This document shows, one piece after another, positions 12,370-23,302 of a stretch of DNA of 64,000 nucleotides. Below the pieces are notes generated by a model. The model saw only the letters and a list, made by a program, of their open reading frames with translations, did not search any database and was not told the DNA's origin. Positions within the stretch are counted from its first letter, which is position 1, and each line of letters starts with the position of its first letter. This stretch comes from Paramecium octaurelia. Taxonomy: Eukaryota; Ciliophora; Oligohymenophorea; Peniculida; Parameciidae. Made by a program: the position numbers and the translations under genes. The stretch spans positions 68,662 through 132,661 of the forward strand of contig CAJJDP010000162.1 of the NCBI GenBank assembly GCA_905182995.1. The letters are read 5' to 3'.

Positions 12370-12708
12370 TCATTTAATATTAAAATATACAATAATATAA
12401 GTGTTTAATTAAGTTCTCTATAATTTTCAGATAATTAATTAAAGGGAAAAATAAAATTTAAATTTTATATCTCAGATGATTCAATTATTCCAAGTAATTA
12501 TTGCATTTTTTCATTTTAATTGTAATAAATCCTATGATCAAACTACAATACGTAATGATTTGCTTTTTTGATTGCATGTCTCTGGATGTAGAATCTCTTC
12601 TTTGACTTTGTAATTGATTTTATCCTCTATATATTTATTCAATCATAAAATAAAAAGAAAAACTAAGTTCGTTTACATTTAACTAAAAACATAAACAAAT
12701 ATTCAAAA
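12370..12708. other. AT-rich intergenic region
   Basis: Convergent gene ends flank this stretch. It is mostly A/T with no frame free of TGA for any useful length, no repeat and no recognised RNA. Confidence 0.5.
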
Positions 12709-13101
12709 TCAAGAACAAGGACCTGATCTTCTTCTCCTTAAGAGGGTACTTTCTTTAAGAGAAATCAAGATGGGAACTTTTCTTTCTTATTTGTACAATT
12801 TATCAAAAACAACTACATATCGTTTCAATTTGTCCTAATGATGCTGTTGAGCATTAACGTGTCTTTTAACTTGTTCTCTATGTAATTAGTCAATAGCGTC
12901 TTGTTTTGGGTTATTTAGAAGCTCATCCGTTGCGAGCAAATCGACTTCACTTTATTATGAATCGTTTTCTGGTGTTTTTTCTATTATCACAATGTCGTCT
13001 AGTTTACTAATAATTGGAAGGAGAGATTATTATTTGCTGATAGTAAGGTCTTATGGTAAGTGAGTTTATTATTATGTTTTTTTAGAATGGCAAACCCCCA
13101 T
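12709..13101 (-). CDS. Small hydrophilic protein with N-myristoylation/palmitoylation-type N-terminus
   Basis: A single-exon frame of 130 codons from ATG at 13101 to TGA at 12709. It begins MGVCHSKKTQQQ. Gly2 with Cys4, Ser6 and lysines is the dual-acylation pattern of membrane-anchored signalling proteins. The rest is charged and Gln-rich (KQDAIDQLHREQVKRHVN) and ends with a basic cluster (LLRRRRSGPCS). No domain is recognised. I infer a membrane-attached cytoplasmic protein; acylation is predicted only from the motif. Confidence 0.6.
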
Positions 13102-13319
13102 AATGAAAGTAAGGAGACTTCTAATTAATTAAATTATTTTTCAATATAACCGATGTGGGCTGTTTAAAATACTAATATAAAAAAAAGATACAGTTTCATA
13201 ATCAATTCATCCTACTCTTAAAAGCCATCTGTCTTATAGAACATTCCATAAATAGGGCCTTTTCTCTGCAATATAATGCCATAATTTGATAAAAATCTGA
13301 ATATTAAACCTAAAACAAA

Positions 13320-14503
13320 ATGAACTCGATTAAAATACTAATCTTACTCATTTCTTTGTTTACTCTTAATCAAGCTTAAATATTGTCTCAGTAATTAGAC
13401 AATGAAAAGCAGCGGTTGGTAATAAGTATAGAGAATTTGGAAAATGAGGCTGTCATTAATTTCTAAAATTAGGATGTAAATTTTAGTGTTATTCTAGGGT
13501 CAATTTGTTGATCAAATTTTTTGCTAGAGGAGTCAATGTGAATGCATAGTTACATAATCCAATACGACAGAAGAACATATTGAAATTTAGGAATGTAGTG
13601 AGAACAAATTAATAATACAAAGAAACTACTCATAGCTCATAGCCAGCTTGAGTTCATCCCCATAAAGAAGAATGGTAGAAGTGTATTCCGATAGTGACAT
13701 GACTGACTCAAAAACAATCGATTCCAGATTGACAATAAAATGGAAATTCAACAGTGATGGTACTATAGAATTTGCCACTATTTGGAACAAAAAGACCTGG
13801 TTGGGCATTGGATTCGGATCATCGGTAATATATCTTTTTAATTTTTCAAGATGAGTAATGTTGACATGATAACCCTTAATGTCTCAGGAAGCACTGTTGA
13901 ATTGTTGGACCTCTATTCAACATCTTAGAACACTCCTCCAACGGACTCACAATAAGACTATACATTAATTTCGTATGAAGTAGGAAGTGCTTCAGTTAAA
14001 ACAAGATTCAAGAGAAAACTTTCCACTGGAGACTCCAAAGACAAAACCCTCGTAAAAGGAAGCTCCTACAGTTGGTGTTATGCTTATTCAAGTGCTTTAT
14101 GTATTTCTATTAAATATATTACTTAGCTCTGGAAAGACACACAGTTAATTTAGGATTTTCAATTACACTCACTGACAGTGGAACTTCATCTTCTTCATCA
14201 TCAGGAAGTAGTTCTTCCTCATCAGGAAGTGGTTCTACTTCATCCTCAGGAAGTGGTTCTTCATCATCTTCAGGAGCTGATACTACCTCATCAGGAACTG
14301 ATACTACCTCATCAGGAACTGATACTACATCTTCAGGAACTGGAACTACATCTGCTGGAAGTGAATCCACAGCACCAGGAACTGATTCTAATGAAAGTTC
14401 AGAAAATGAAGATTCCGATTCTGATTCAGATTCCGATTCAACAAAATCTTCAATACAAATCTCGCTGGGCATCGTTTGCATGATTTAGATAATTTTATTT
14501 TGA
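13320..14503 (+). CDS. Secreted DOMON-domain protein with Ser/Thr-rich stalk and probable GPI signal
   Basis: About 369 residues after three introns (22, 26 and 26 nt; exact codon count). A signal peptide (MNSIKILILLISLFTLNQAQ) is followed by an N-terminal region and a DOMON domain: LTIKWKFNSDGTIEFATIW, KKTWLGIGFGSSMSNVDM, then GDSKDKTLVKGSSYSWCYAY and RHTVNLGFSITL. DOMON folds bind heme or sugars. A 70-residue Ser/Gly/Thr repeat stalk and an SDSDSDSDS acidic tract lead to a hydrophobic tail (ISLGIVCMIQIILF) with no cytoplasmic residues, as expected for a GPI-attachment signal. The middle intron (about 13825-13850) ends in AAG. It is likely a surface protein. Confidence 0.75.
14190..14440 (+). 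repeat. Degenerate Ser/Gly/Thr codon repeat
   Basis: Within the DOMON gene, units such as TCATCAGGAAGTGGTTCT and GGAACTGATACTACCTC recur about a dozen times, encoding SSGSGS and SGTDTT blocks and then alternating Ser-Asp. It is a protein-level low-complexity stalk, not a mobile element. Frames on both strands stay open across it by chance. Confidence 0.75.
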
Positions 14504-14534
14504 TATAGATTGATATTGTTAAATAGATAAAGTA

Positions 14535-15910
14535 TCACCTTTTTAATAAATTTTCTTTTTGAATTTAAAAACTTTATTGTTACATATTCAAAACTTAATG
14601 AATATTGTAGGGTCTATTCAATGGATTATATTTATTGTTAGTAGAATATCGTTCAAAGCTTTGCTCTTTTTTATCAAAGATTTCTAAGATCGTTTCTTTC
14701 CATCTGCTCTTTTGATTTGATCTTTATTGCGAGATTGAGCTTTCTTTTAGTCTACTCTTTTTATCACTTTCATTCAACTTACTCCAAATTTCATTGGTTC
14801 TGTCATTCTTAATAGGACTGAACTTCTATTAAATAGGAATGAGTTTGGAATCCGAGGTTAGTCTCTCTTCAGTCGATTAGGTAAGAGATTGAATGCGAAT
14901 TAACTATCTTTGGGATGACAAAAGTGAGGATTTCTATTCATTCACACATATTTTACTATTTACAGAGATTGAGATGGGGCAGTCATGATTTTTTCAATTT
15001 CAATTAAGAATTTGCTGATATCTTCGGGAATACCCTTTAAGTTCCTTAATTCCTCTTGATACTTAGCCATCAATTAAATTTATGATTCCTTGAGATATTC
15101 CTATAAATTACATATTCATTCTCTTGTTTTTAGATTTCTAACAGTTACTAAGTTTCAAGTGTATTAACTTCATTAATAAGACTATTCTTCTTTTATTCCA
15201 AAGCAATAATTTACTAATTATATAGTTACATATAATATTACTTTTTGAAAATCTTGACTGATCTCGTCTCTAGTAGATTAACACTTTTACTAAAATTGAA
15301 ATTTCTAATCTTGAATATCTCTAATGGATTCAAACTTATTTTTGAAACTTTTATCCAATCTCTCCAAATATAATTGCACTCTTTCATTCAAAGCAGAAGT
15401 CATATCAGTTTTGGCAATGAGAGATTCCTTATTTTTCTTGATCTCCTTAATTTCAGAGGTTTCCTTGGTTGAGTCCACTTTTTGAAATTATAAATTGTTT
15501 GCATTTTTATCTTTTTTCTATTCAAATAGTTCATCATTAGCTAATTCAGCAGCGAAATTGCCCTTGGATTCCCTTATAGTTTCGGATTATTTTAGATCGA
15601 AATCATTATCCACATTGTGCTCTTCTTAATTCTATTCGATAAGTGGGATGATGATTTCCTTGATCACATATTGAATTGCCTCGATAGTGTCTGGATCAAG
15701 GTGAGTTTCATATTGACACTTTGAACAGATGGCTACTTTCACGGTATCTTGAGATTCTGGGTTCTGTTGTTGAGATTGCAAATAATTGTAGGCTAAACAT
15801 ACGAGACAGAACTTGTGATCACAATCCAATTTGACATAATTGTCAGGAGTTGTTTGACATTAAGAGCAGGCCACTTCAAAGTTCGTGTCGCTGTCTTGTG
15901 TTTCATTCAT
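14535..15910 (-). CDS. RING-type zinc-finger coiled-coil protein
   Basis: ATG at 15910 to TGA at 14535, with one confirmed 23-nt intron (about 14962-14940), gives exactly 450 residues. Residues 10-60 hold a zinc-binding ring: C-S-Q-C near residue 14, then LDCDHKFCLVCLAYNYL and ICSKCQYETHLD, matching C-x2-C...C-x-H-x2-C-x2-C...C-x2-C. The middle is strongly coiled-coil (RVQLYLERLDKSFKNKFESI). The tail is basic and Ser-rich. This layout is RING/TRIM-like, so E3 ubiquitin ligase activity is possible but unproven. The gene ends 31 bp from the convergent DOMON gene and starts 39 bp after the SmE stop. Confidence 0.7.
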
Positions 15911-15949
15911 TTTTAAATTTAATATATATAAAATGTGAAAGCATTAAAC

Positions 15950-16296
15950 TCATAATTTAACATCCCTAAAAATATATTAGCTCATATATAAATACTCTAA
16001 AGTTCTAACAAGAACAATGTTTTCTCCCTTCAATAGGATTTTTCCCAATTCCTTGGTTGCCTTTGTCTTGCGGTCATATTCCACAGCTCTGTCCAACACC
16101 AAATTCAAATATTCATCAAAACCCTAAAAAGGTAGAAGCTCAACTAAATTACGGCCAATTTGCCTTGAATACGAAGATTGTCATTTTCCACCAGCCAGAT
16201 CTCCAACTGAGTTTTCTCTGTGAATAATGTGAAGAAGGCATGAAGGGGTTGTGTTATTTTCTTTTGTGGCTTTCTTTAATACGGGGGATGCTACAT
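15950..16296 (-). CDS. SNRPE: Small nuclear ribonucleoprotein SmE
   Basis: One 29-nt intron (about 16165-16137) splits a 105-residue frame. The sequence [20 protein letters not shown], then [20 protein letters not shown] and [20 protein letters not shown], then [12 protein letters not shown], follows the SmE protein of other eukaryotes residue by residue across Sm1 ([13 protein letters not shown]) and Sm2 (LLKGENIVL). SmE belongs to the heptameric ring on U1, U2, U4 and U5 snRNAs. The N-terminus (MQHPPYQRK) replaces the usual short basic lead. The end is slightly extended. The gene is divergent from the DM10 gene with only 21 bp between the start codons. Confidence 0.9.
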
Positions 16297-16317
16297 ATCT
16301 TAATTTAATTAATTAAA
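16297..16317. promoter_or_regulatory. Ultra-short shared divergent promoter
   Basis: Only 21 bp (AT-rich, TTAATTTAATT) separate the start codons of SmE (minus) and the DM10 protein (plus). Both transcripts must initiate here or inside the opposite gene's coding sequence. No TATA-like box is distinguishable from the background. Confidence 0.5.
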
Positions 16318-18113
16318 ATGGCTTCAGCTTTTCCTAAATTGCCAGGTTTTGTACCCACCCAAGAATTAGATGTAACATGCTTATTTAGGCTCTTTAGAAA
16401 CCCAACTTCAGAAAGGTGTCAGCAGCCAAACAAGACCAAAACAGAGAAATTGTAACTAATTGAAATTCTAACATTCTTTTTATAGAAACAACTGCCAAAT
16501 AAAGAATATCCAGTACCTCGCAAATAACCAACACAAGTGCCATCACAAACAGGAATGTTCAACCCCGATTATTTGAGCACTACTCATGCTATGCATTTGC
16601 CAAAGGTATCCATTATAATCAGTTACATCCCCTAAGAATTCCAACAATGATTCAGAAGAGCTCTACCAACCCAGTTGGGTCAAGATGGACAGACACGTCC
16701 TCAGATTCAGTGGCTTCTTCAAAGAGGCTGTAGTTGAATCAGCCCTAGAAAATTACAGAATTCGCAAACTAACTATATTTTACTATTTGGAAGACCATTC
16801 AATTAGCATTACAGAGCCTAAATAAGAAAATAGCGGTGTTCCCCAGGGAGCATTCCTGAAAAGATAGAAAGTAAAAACCTCTCCTTAATGATGCTTAAGG
16901 TTCTAAGGGCTGATGGTTCAAAAACATTCATTATCCCCGAAGATTTTAGAATCAATTAAGACATTGAGATATTCGGCAAAACCATTAGACTTTACGATTG
17001 CGATCAATACACTAGAGAGTTTTATGAGGTTACATTATTATGTTAAATTTCTTAAAGGGTATTGGACAACCTCAAGAGCACTCCTTCTCCCCATAATCCG
17101 ATTCATTCGAAACTAAGACCATGACTAAATATATTCCCTAGAAGGATACCGTCATGAAGGACTACTTGGAACATAAATTAGGAGGAGGAAGAGTTACATC
17201 TCAAAAGCAATTCTTAGAAAACGATAGGAAAGTATTATTATTCAGCCCTACTCAAGGTTCTTAAATTCTATGTGTTCTCTGATATTGAATATGTCTTGCA
17301 TTACTACCTGGCTGATGATACCATAGAAATCAAGGAAATTAATTCAGCTAACTCAGGAAGAGTTCCATTTCCCATGATGTTGAGAAGGTAGAAATTACCA
17401 AGAAAGTTCTCTCTCAATTAACCTGGATAAACATATGCCGAAGACTTCATTAGACCTCAGGATATTCAATTCGGATAACCGCTAATTATTTACAACAGAA
17501 AATTTGTTATTCAAGGTTGCGATCCATTTACAAGATATTATTATTAAGAAAAATTTAATGTCGATTTCCCTTTGGGTGGATAGGAAGAATAACAAATGGA
17601 ACAAAGATCAAGTATTAATTATTGATTTATTTCATTAGACATTATTATTCCTCCTCATAACGGTATTGGAGATGAGCAGGACTCCTTGGGATACATTTAC
17701 AGATTGTAACCAAAACCACCCAAGAAGGATTTCTTTAAGTGGGTTGATAATCAAGTGAATCTGAGATTTTTGGCCATGTTCAATACTACAAAACCTGAAG
17801 ATAAGGACAGGTATTAATTTGAATTTATCCATAGAGTTTTTGTAATTACTTATTTCTTAAATGATGACAGTCTATTAGTTTATGAACCAACTGTTAGAAA
17901 TTCAGGTATGTTAAAATAACCATAAATTTGATAGGCATTCCAGATGGCAAATTTTTAGAGAAAAGAAAATACAAAAACGCTTATAATAATAATGAGTTTT
18001 TCTCACCCAATGATTTAATTGTAGGCAATGAAGTAATGATAAATGGGTGGAAATTTTAATTACTTGATTGTGATGAGTTCACTAAAAAATGGTATGCTGA
18101 AAATTTTAAATGA
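16318..18113 (+). CDS. EFHC1/EFHC2-type DM10-domain axonemal protein
   Basis: From ATG at 16318 (MASAFPKLPGFVPTQELD) through several short introns to TGA at 18113. Three DM10 domains are visible. The first contains VLRFSGFFKEAVVESALENY, RKLTIFYYLEDHSISITEP and NSGVPQGAFLKR. The second has HYYLADDTIEIKEIN and GRVPFPMMLRRQKLPRKF. The third has FVITYFLNDDSLLVYEPTVR and NSGIPDGKFLEKRKY, ending FQLLDCDEFTKKWYAENFK. EFHC1/2 proteins are inner-lumen proteins of ciliary doublet microtubules. No EF-hand is evident at the C-terminus. Introns at 16379-16404 and 16454-16487 are clear; those near 16600 and 17030 are less so. Confidence 0.85.
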
Positions 18114-18159
18114 AATTTATCTATATCTAAATATAATAATTAAATTAATAATTAAGCGA

Positions 18160-19287
18160 ATGGGCAATGGTTAATGTCAACAAACTAATCTAAAGAGTGA
18201 AGTCAACATGATTATCACTGAGGAAAACGTGCATTCAGATGAATCCGAACATAATCTTACATCAAAAATTACTGATCGAGTTTATAAAGTCAATTTTGTT
18301 AGAAATGAACTGATGCAGAGATTGCAGTCAATCAATCAAGAAACGTAAAAATTTCAAAATATTACAAAGATTAGTCTATTATATATAACAGAACTAATTT
18401 TATAATTGAATAAATATACTGTAGGATAATTAAAAACCATGATGATTGGAGCACATAAGACTTATTAAATATTAATATAAGCTATTATTAAGATGAAACC
18501 TGAAAACACAGAAACAATTCCTGTTCTAAGTGAGGAATTTAATAATTTTAAGCTATTTTATGAATTGTAAACGTAACCAGCCTAATAATTGTATTACAGG
18601 CCCGTTTATAATGAAAATTATGAAATCGTTAGAGAAATAAGAATTAAAAGAATAAGAAATTATGTAATCAAAGAAGATAATGTAACAGATCTCTAAAAAA
18701 CCTAATAAAGGTTATAATATTGGATACAATTGAGCCAAAAGAAGCATCCTAACCTATTAAATTTAAGGGCTGCTGTGATTCAGAAAAACGTATGCAAATA
18801 TGTTACTGATTATATTGATGGAATCACATTAGACAAGTTTCAAAATAAAAATATTTAAACTAAAGAGAAAATCAAAATACTCTAATAAATGGTGGATTCT
18901 TTACGAATGCTACACTCGTAATAATTGGTTCATGGGGATATTAAACCTTCAAATTTTATGGTTACTCCGCAGTATCAAGTGGTTCTATTGGATCTTGATT
19001 AATTAGGTGCAGAGAGACAATCGGCTGATATGACGTATTTGTATTCGTTTAAGGATGATCAATGCCCAACGTTCTAAGGAGATGTGTGGTCTCTTGGATT
19101 ATGCATATATTCATTGTTCTTCGGACAAAGAATAGAAAAAAATTGGACTATTGATGATTACAAGGGGAGAGATTTCCCTGCTTTTAATATAAGGTCTTAT
19201 GGACCAGTGTAATAAATTTTAGATGCTTGTATTGTTGATAGCCCAAAAGATATCTGGTACATAAGTACTCTAAGTAAGCAATTATGA
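18160..19287 (+). CDS. Divergent protein kinase-like protein, N-myristoylation motif
   Basis: A rare intronless gene: 375 codons from ATG 18160 to TGA 19287. The N-terminus MGNGQCQQTN fits myristoylation. A kinase-like domain occupies the second half. The catalytic loop reads LVHGDIKPSNFMV (HGD in place of HRD, but Asp, Lys and Asn are kept). The metal-binding loop is LLDLDQLG (DLD in place of DFG). GDVWSLGLCIYSLFFG matches subdomain IX. The glycine loop and the VAIK lysine are not evident, so it could be inactive. It converges on the LRR gene with 72 bp between stops. Confidence 0.68.
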
Positions 19288-19359
19288 TATAATATATTCA
19301 TAAAGGTTAATCACTAATTTAAATCAATAATGATATTTTTAAATATAATGAATGTAGAA

Positions 19360-22204
19360 TCAATCATCTTCAGGTTGAACATCAAATATGCTTTTTTGAG
19401 GATTTCCAAATTGTTATTTATATTCTTCAGATGCACAAGTTTATGCTAAAAGGATAAGGAATCTTTCTAATTTGATATGCAATGGTTATTATTGGCGTTA
19501 TTCCCAACTCATATCTGGTGCAGCTGGCAATGATACCTTCTCAGCAATTCTGGCTATGGCTTCCAAAAATTCTACAAAGGTCATTTAGAAGATCCTATCA
19601 CTTTCTAATTCATCAATTTACAACATCATTGATAAATTGAATGCCTACTATATTTAATTTGAATACCAAATCTGCATCTCTATCAACGAATTTTTCATCG
19701 AATAACCCTGCTTGTCCACAAATTTCATGTAATTCATCAAGACACATAAATTTCTTCTATCCTGGTTTCACTTTCTTTATACTATACCTGTTATACACAT
19801 AATTTAACAAGGTTTTGTAATACTTTAAACAATCATCGCATTATTCATTAAAATATCTCTCATCTCTCCATTTTTATGCATTATATTATGACATGATAGG
19901 TCTGCATTGCTCTAAAATCATTTATACAGAATCCACCATGTTATTGGCTAATTTTTGTTTCAAGTATTTATCATCAGAGACTCTCACTAAGAATTCCATG
20001 AATTGATATCTACACAAGGCTCTTTCTGGATTTCTATAGTTTCCTTTATATTCAATTGAAGCAGCACAAGTGGCAATAAATTTGAGATCCAAATCCGAAA
20101 GCTTAAATGTTTTATTGTCAACCAATTCCGTTGCAGATGAGAAGTCTGTGATTACATTTGATGAAATTGACCAAACATCTCCAGATGGATTATATGATGA
20201 ATACCATTTATAAGTTTCTTTGATCATTTTGTAATCTTTCCATAATAAATTTTTGACTTCATTAAATTCATCTGGGTTTTTCACAACTTTTGATATTTTA
20301 CTACAACTCCAATCCTTTTCAAAGCATTTCCTTAAGAATTCCTCATTTTCAAATCGAAAATCCTTAAACCAAATCGAAATTGGAAAGGACCAAATTCTTT
20401 TTTATTTCTTTAACTTAGGTGGAATGTAAATTGGATCTGGAGTCCTTGGAAGCACTGAAGTTAGGGCCTTCATCTCTTTTTTATCCATTAATTAAAAATG
20501 CTTCAATTTCTTCACAACATTAATATTGTCTAATTGACAACTCACATTGATTCCATTCACTTTGAGTTTAATCACATGACCAAATTTCATATTTTCATAA
20601 TTGGTACCTGTTGTTTAATTATCAATTACTGTGAATAGAAATTGAGTCTATCCAGTAGGAACCATCAAGGGTAACTTATAAGTGCCATCATTTCTTTTGG
20701 GAATATAGACTTGCTTATATTCTTCAAAATTCATATGCAGAAATAATGGATCACATTCTCCATCTGGAATCCAATCAAATACCTATTCTTACCATCCTTC
20801 ACAAATCCAACACACGTCTTCATGTCTCAAAGTTGTAACTTATTCCAATCCTTTAATCCTCAGAGTTTCTCCTAATACCTTCTGTTATGAATTCTCATCA
20901 ATAATTAAAAATCCTCTTGGATCTACAACTCCCCAATTACCTGCAAAATGGAATCCATACATAGTTCTATTTGGTTTCAAACTGCTAGCAATCAATTTAC
21001 AATCCTGTAATGTGAATTGATTGGCTGATAAATCACAGTGTAACATGACCTTATTTTAGCTTAAGAAATCACACACTTTTTGAGTGCAATTTGACTTTTC
21101 ACTAATTCCAAAACTATTCCAACTTCCATCGAACACAATCATATTCTTATTTTCTACCAATGCTTCAAAGATTTTCTATCCTCCAGACCCTTTTATTTGA
21201 TTCTATATTTAATTTATATTATATACCCAGTGAATATATAATTCTTCCAGATTATCCAATTACAAAATGATCTCCTTCATTAAATCACAGATTTCATTAG
21301 TGAGAAAATTTTTAGAGATATTTAAGACTTTCACTTTATTTTGGGTATTTAATAAACACTTTAAGATCTTCATTACAAATTTGTCTCCAAGTTTGTTGTC
21401 TTCAATATTAATCACTTCCATCCTTTATTTATGAGGAATGTGTACTTATTCTCTCTCATTTGCAATTATTGACATAGGCAATCCACTCCCAATGATCCAA
21501 TGTCATTTTTAGATAAATCCACTACTGTTGCTTGCTTTCCAATCTAATTCAATATAGTAACAGCACCATCCTATTTGATTCTGTTGTTGCTTAACAAAAA
21601 CTCCTTGATTCCCTAATTCTGTCGCAAACCTTCAGATAACACACTTATATATTTATCACCATAATGATGATTATTAATTGATACTTATGATTCACTACCA
21701 TTAAGTTTAACGAGACCCAATTTACAAGGTAACACATCTACTGATTCTGCCTACTTGAGCATCTAAGTTTATATTGAATCATTAATTTTGTGATATTCAT
21801 TTTGTTATTTCACTTTATTAAGTACTTTGTAATGTTAAAAATAACTGCGGGCAGATTGAGATCCTACTAATTGCTTTGGAATTTAATCTTCCAACTTTTG
21901 TTCTGGCGACTCTTATAACTATCTCATAATATCTTTATCTGTTAATTTATCCTCCTCCTTTTTTATCGGTTACAAAACACTAAAACGATCCACTCTCTAA
22001 AACATTTATTTTTTCCCCGCAGGGCTGTATAATTAAGGAAAAGGTGAAGCTGCGCTTAAATTTATCATTACTGTTCAAATCATGTGGGTTTCCAACAGAC
22101 ATAGCTTTTGAGTAATCCTCAACTGTCTTGTCGCTGAATTGCAAACTAGCAATCTTACGTTTTGACCCCTAGATTGAAAACTTATTTGATAATCCAACAT
22201 GCAT
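19360..22204 (-). CDS. Leucine-rich-repeat protein with conserved C-terminal ciliate domain
   Basis: From ATG at 22204 (MHVGLSNKFSIQGSKRKIAS) to TGA 19360, roughly 900 residues with several short introns. The middle contains ribonuclease-inhibitor-type leucine-rich repeats (EVINIEDNKLGDKFVMKILK, VKVLNISKNFLTNEICDLMK, LDNLEELYIHW). A Cys/Trp-rich segment (HEDVCWICEGWQEQVFDW) follows, then a long C-terminal region with WKDYKMIKETYKWYSSY and QFVEFLEAIARIAEKV. Similar LRR-plus-tail proteins occur in ciliates and flagellates, but I cannot name this one. The LRRs suggest protein binding; a cilium-related role is only a guess. Confidence 0.65.
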
Positions 22205-22363
22205 TTTTATATAAAATATAAAATAATAATGGAACAAAAGAAAATACAAATTTTATTCTTGAAAATATCAAAGCTCAACACTTTGAGTTAATAATTTCTA
22301 AACAACTCCAAAAAAATTCAATTTGTTATTATCGATTTCATATCTAAACCTCCTCTGCTATCT

Positions 22364-22662
22364 TCAATAATTATTCCAAACTTCGATCAATAGATTAGAT
22401 TGTAGTTGAATGGATTTACCTTTTTTGATTTGATATATCTTCATAGAATAACTATAAGTCAGCAGTAATCCTAATTAAGTTACAAATTTGAAATTATTTT
22501 ATAAGGAAATTCTTAATTTTGGATCGGAAGCAACTCTAAGTAAAGTTTACCTTTGTATTTTCTTATTTATTTTTCTTCAGATTCTCCCTGCATATCAGAT
22601 AAGTAGATTTTCTTTCTATCAATTTTAGGGAATTATTAAATATATTTTTTATAAAAAAACAT
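22364..22662 (-). CDS. Small hypothetical protein
   Basis: ATG 22662 to TGA 22364 with one 32-nt intron gives exactly 88 residues (MFFYKKYIQQFPKIDRKKIY ... QGESEEKQIRKYKGKLYLEL). It is basic, with a strand-rich look and no recognised domain. The intron carries an in-frame TGA that forces splicing. The gene sits between the LRR gene and a plus-strand small gene. Confidence 0.45.
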
Positions 22663-22818
22663 TGCCCTTATTCATGAAATTAACTTACTTAAATTAGACA
22701 AGTTTTCTCATATTAATTCGAAATTAAACTGTTTCTTATTTCTATTTCTCAATGAGAAATTTTTAAAAAGTAATGATGATATATTTTATTATGATATTAC
22801 TTTTATATTTAAAAAAAT

Positions 22819-23079
22819 ATGAGTCATGGCAGTGATAATGTTTAGACTAGCATAGTTTAGAATAACAGAGGCTAGAGGAGTCCATAAAACAGCCAGTAGC
22901 AAGACCCCTAAACACTTTAGAAAAAATCACCGCCTATTATTTTGTTGTAGAAGTAAGATAATCAAGTTCAAATGGAAAAGGCTCAATAAAACCTGAAAGT
23001 GAAGAGTTTATTTGAAGATAACTCAGTAATTAAGGAATTTGAGGAAGAAATTGAATAAGATTTGTATCCAGCGAAATGA
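22819..23079 (+). CDS. Small Gln-rich hypothetical protein
   Basis: An 86-codon intronless frame (MSHGSDNVQTSIVQNNRGQR ... LFEDNSVIKEFEEEIEQDL). Many of its glutamines are TAA/TAG. It looks disordered with a short acidic amphipathic C-terminus. No family is recognised. It may be a real small protein or the first exon of a gene whose remainder is not evident; the kinase gene begins 224 bp later. Confidence 0.45.
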
Positions 23080-23302
23080 AAATTTTTCTCATGTTTTAAC
23101 TAATTTTCTACAATTCTTTCAGATTAAAAAAGATTGATTAAAAAATTTATAATATGTTAATGAATTGTGATCAGTTCTCAAGAAGCGTTGACGCATCTAA
23201 TTATAAAGTAGTTTTAATATTACAACTAAGAAATTACAAGAGATTATATATCATTAAGTGATGTGATCTAAAATATGAAAATAAATTATTAAATATTTTA
23301 AA

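Noticed and set aside
14119-14481. Minus-strand frame rich in Ser, Pro and Glu
   Set aside because: It is the complement of the Ser/Gly/Thr repeat of the DOMON gene, which has a signal peptide, domain and exact intron phasing.
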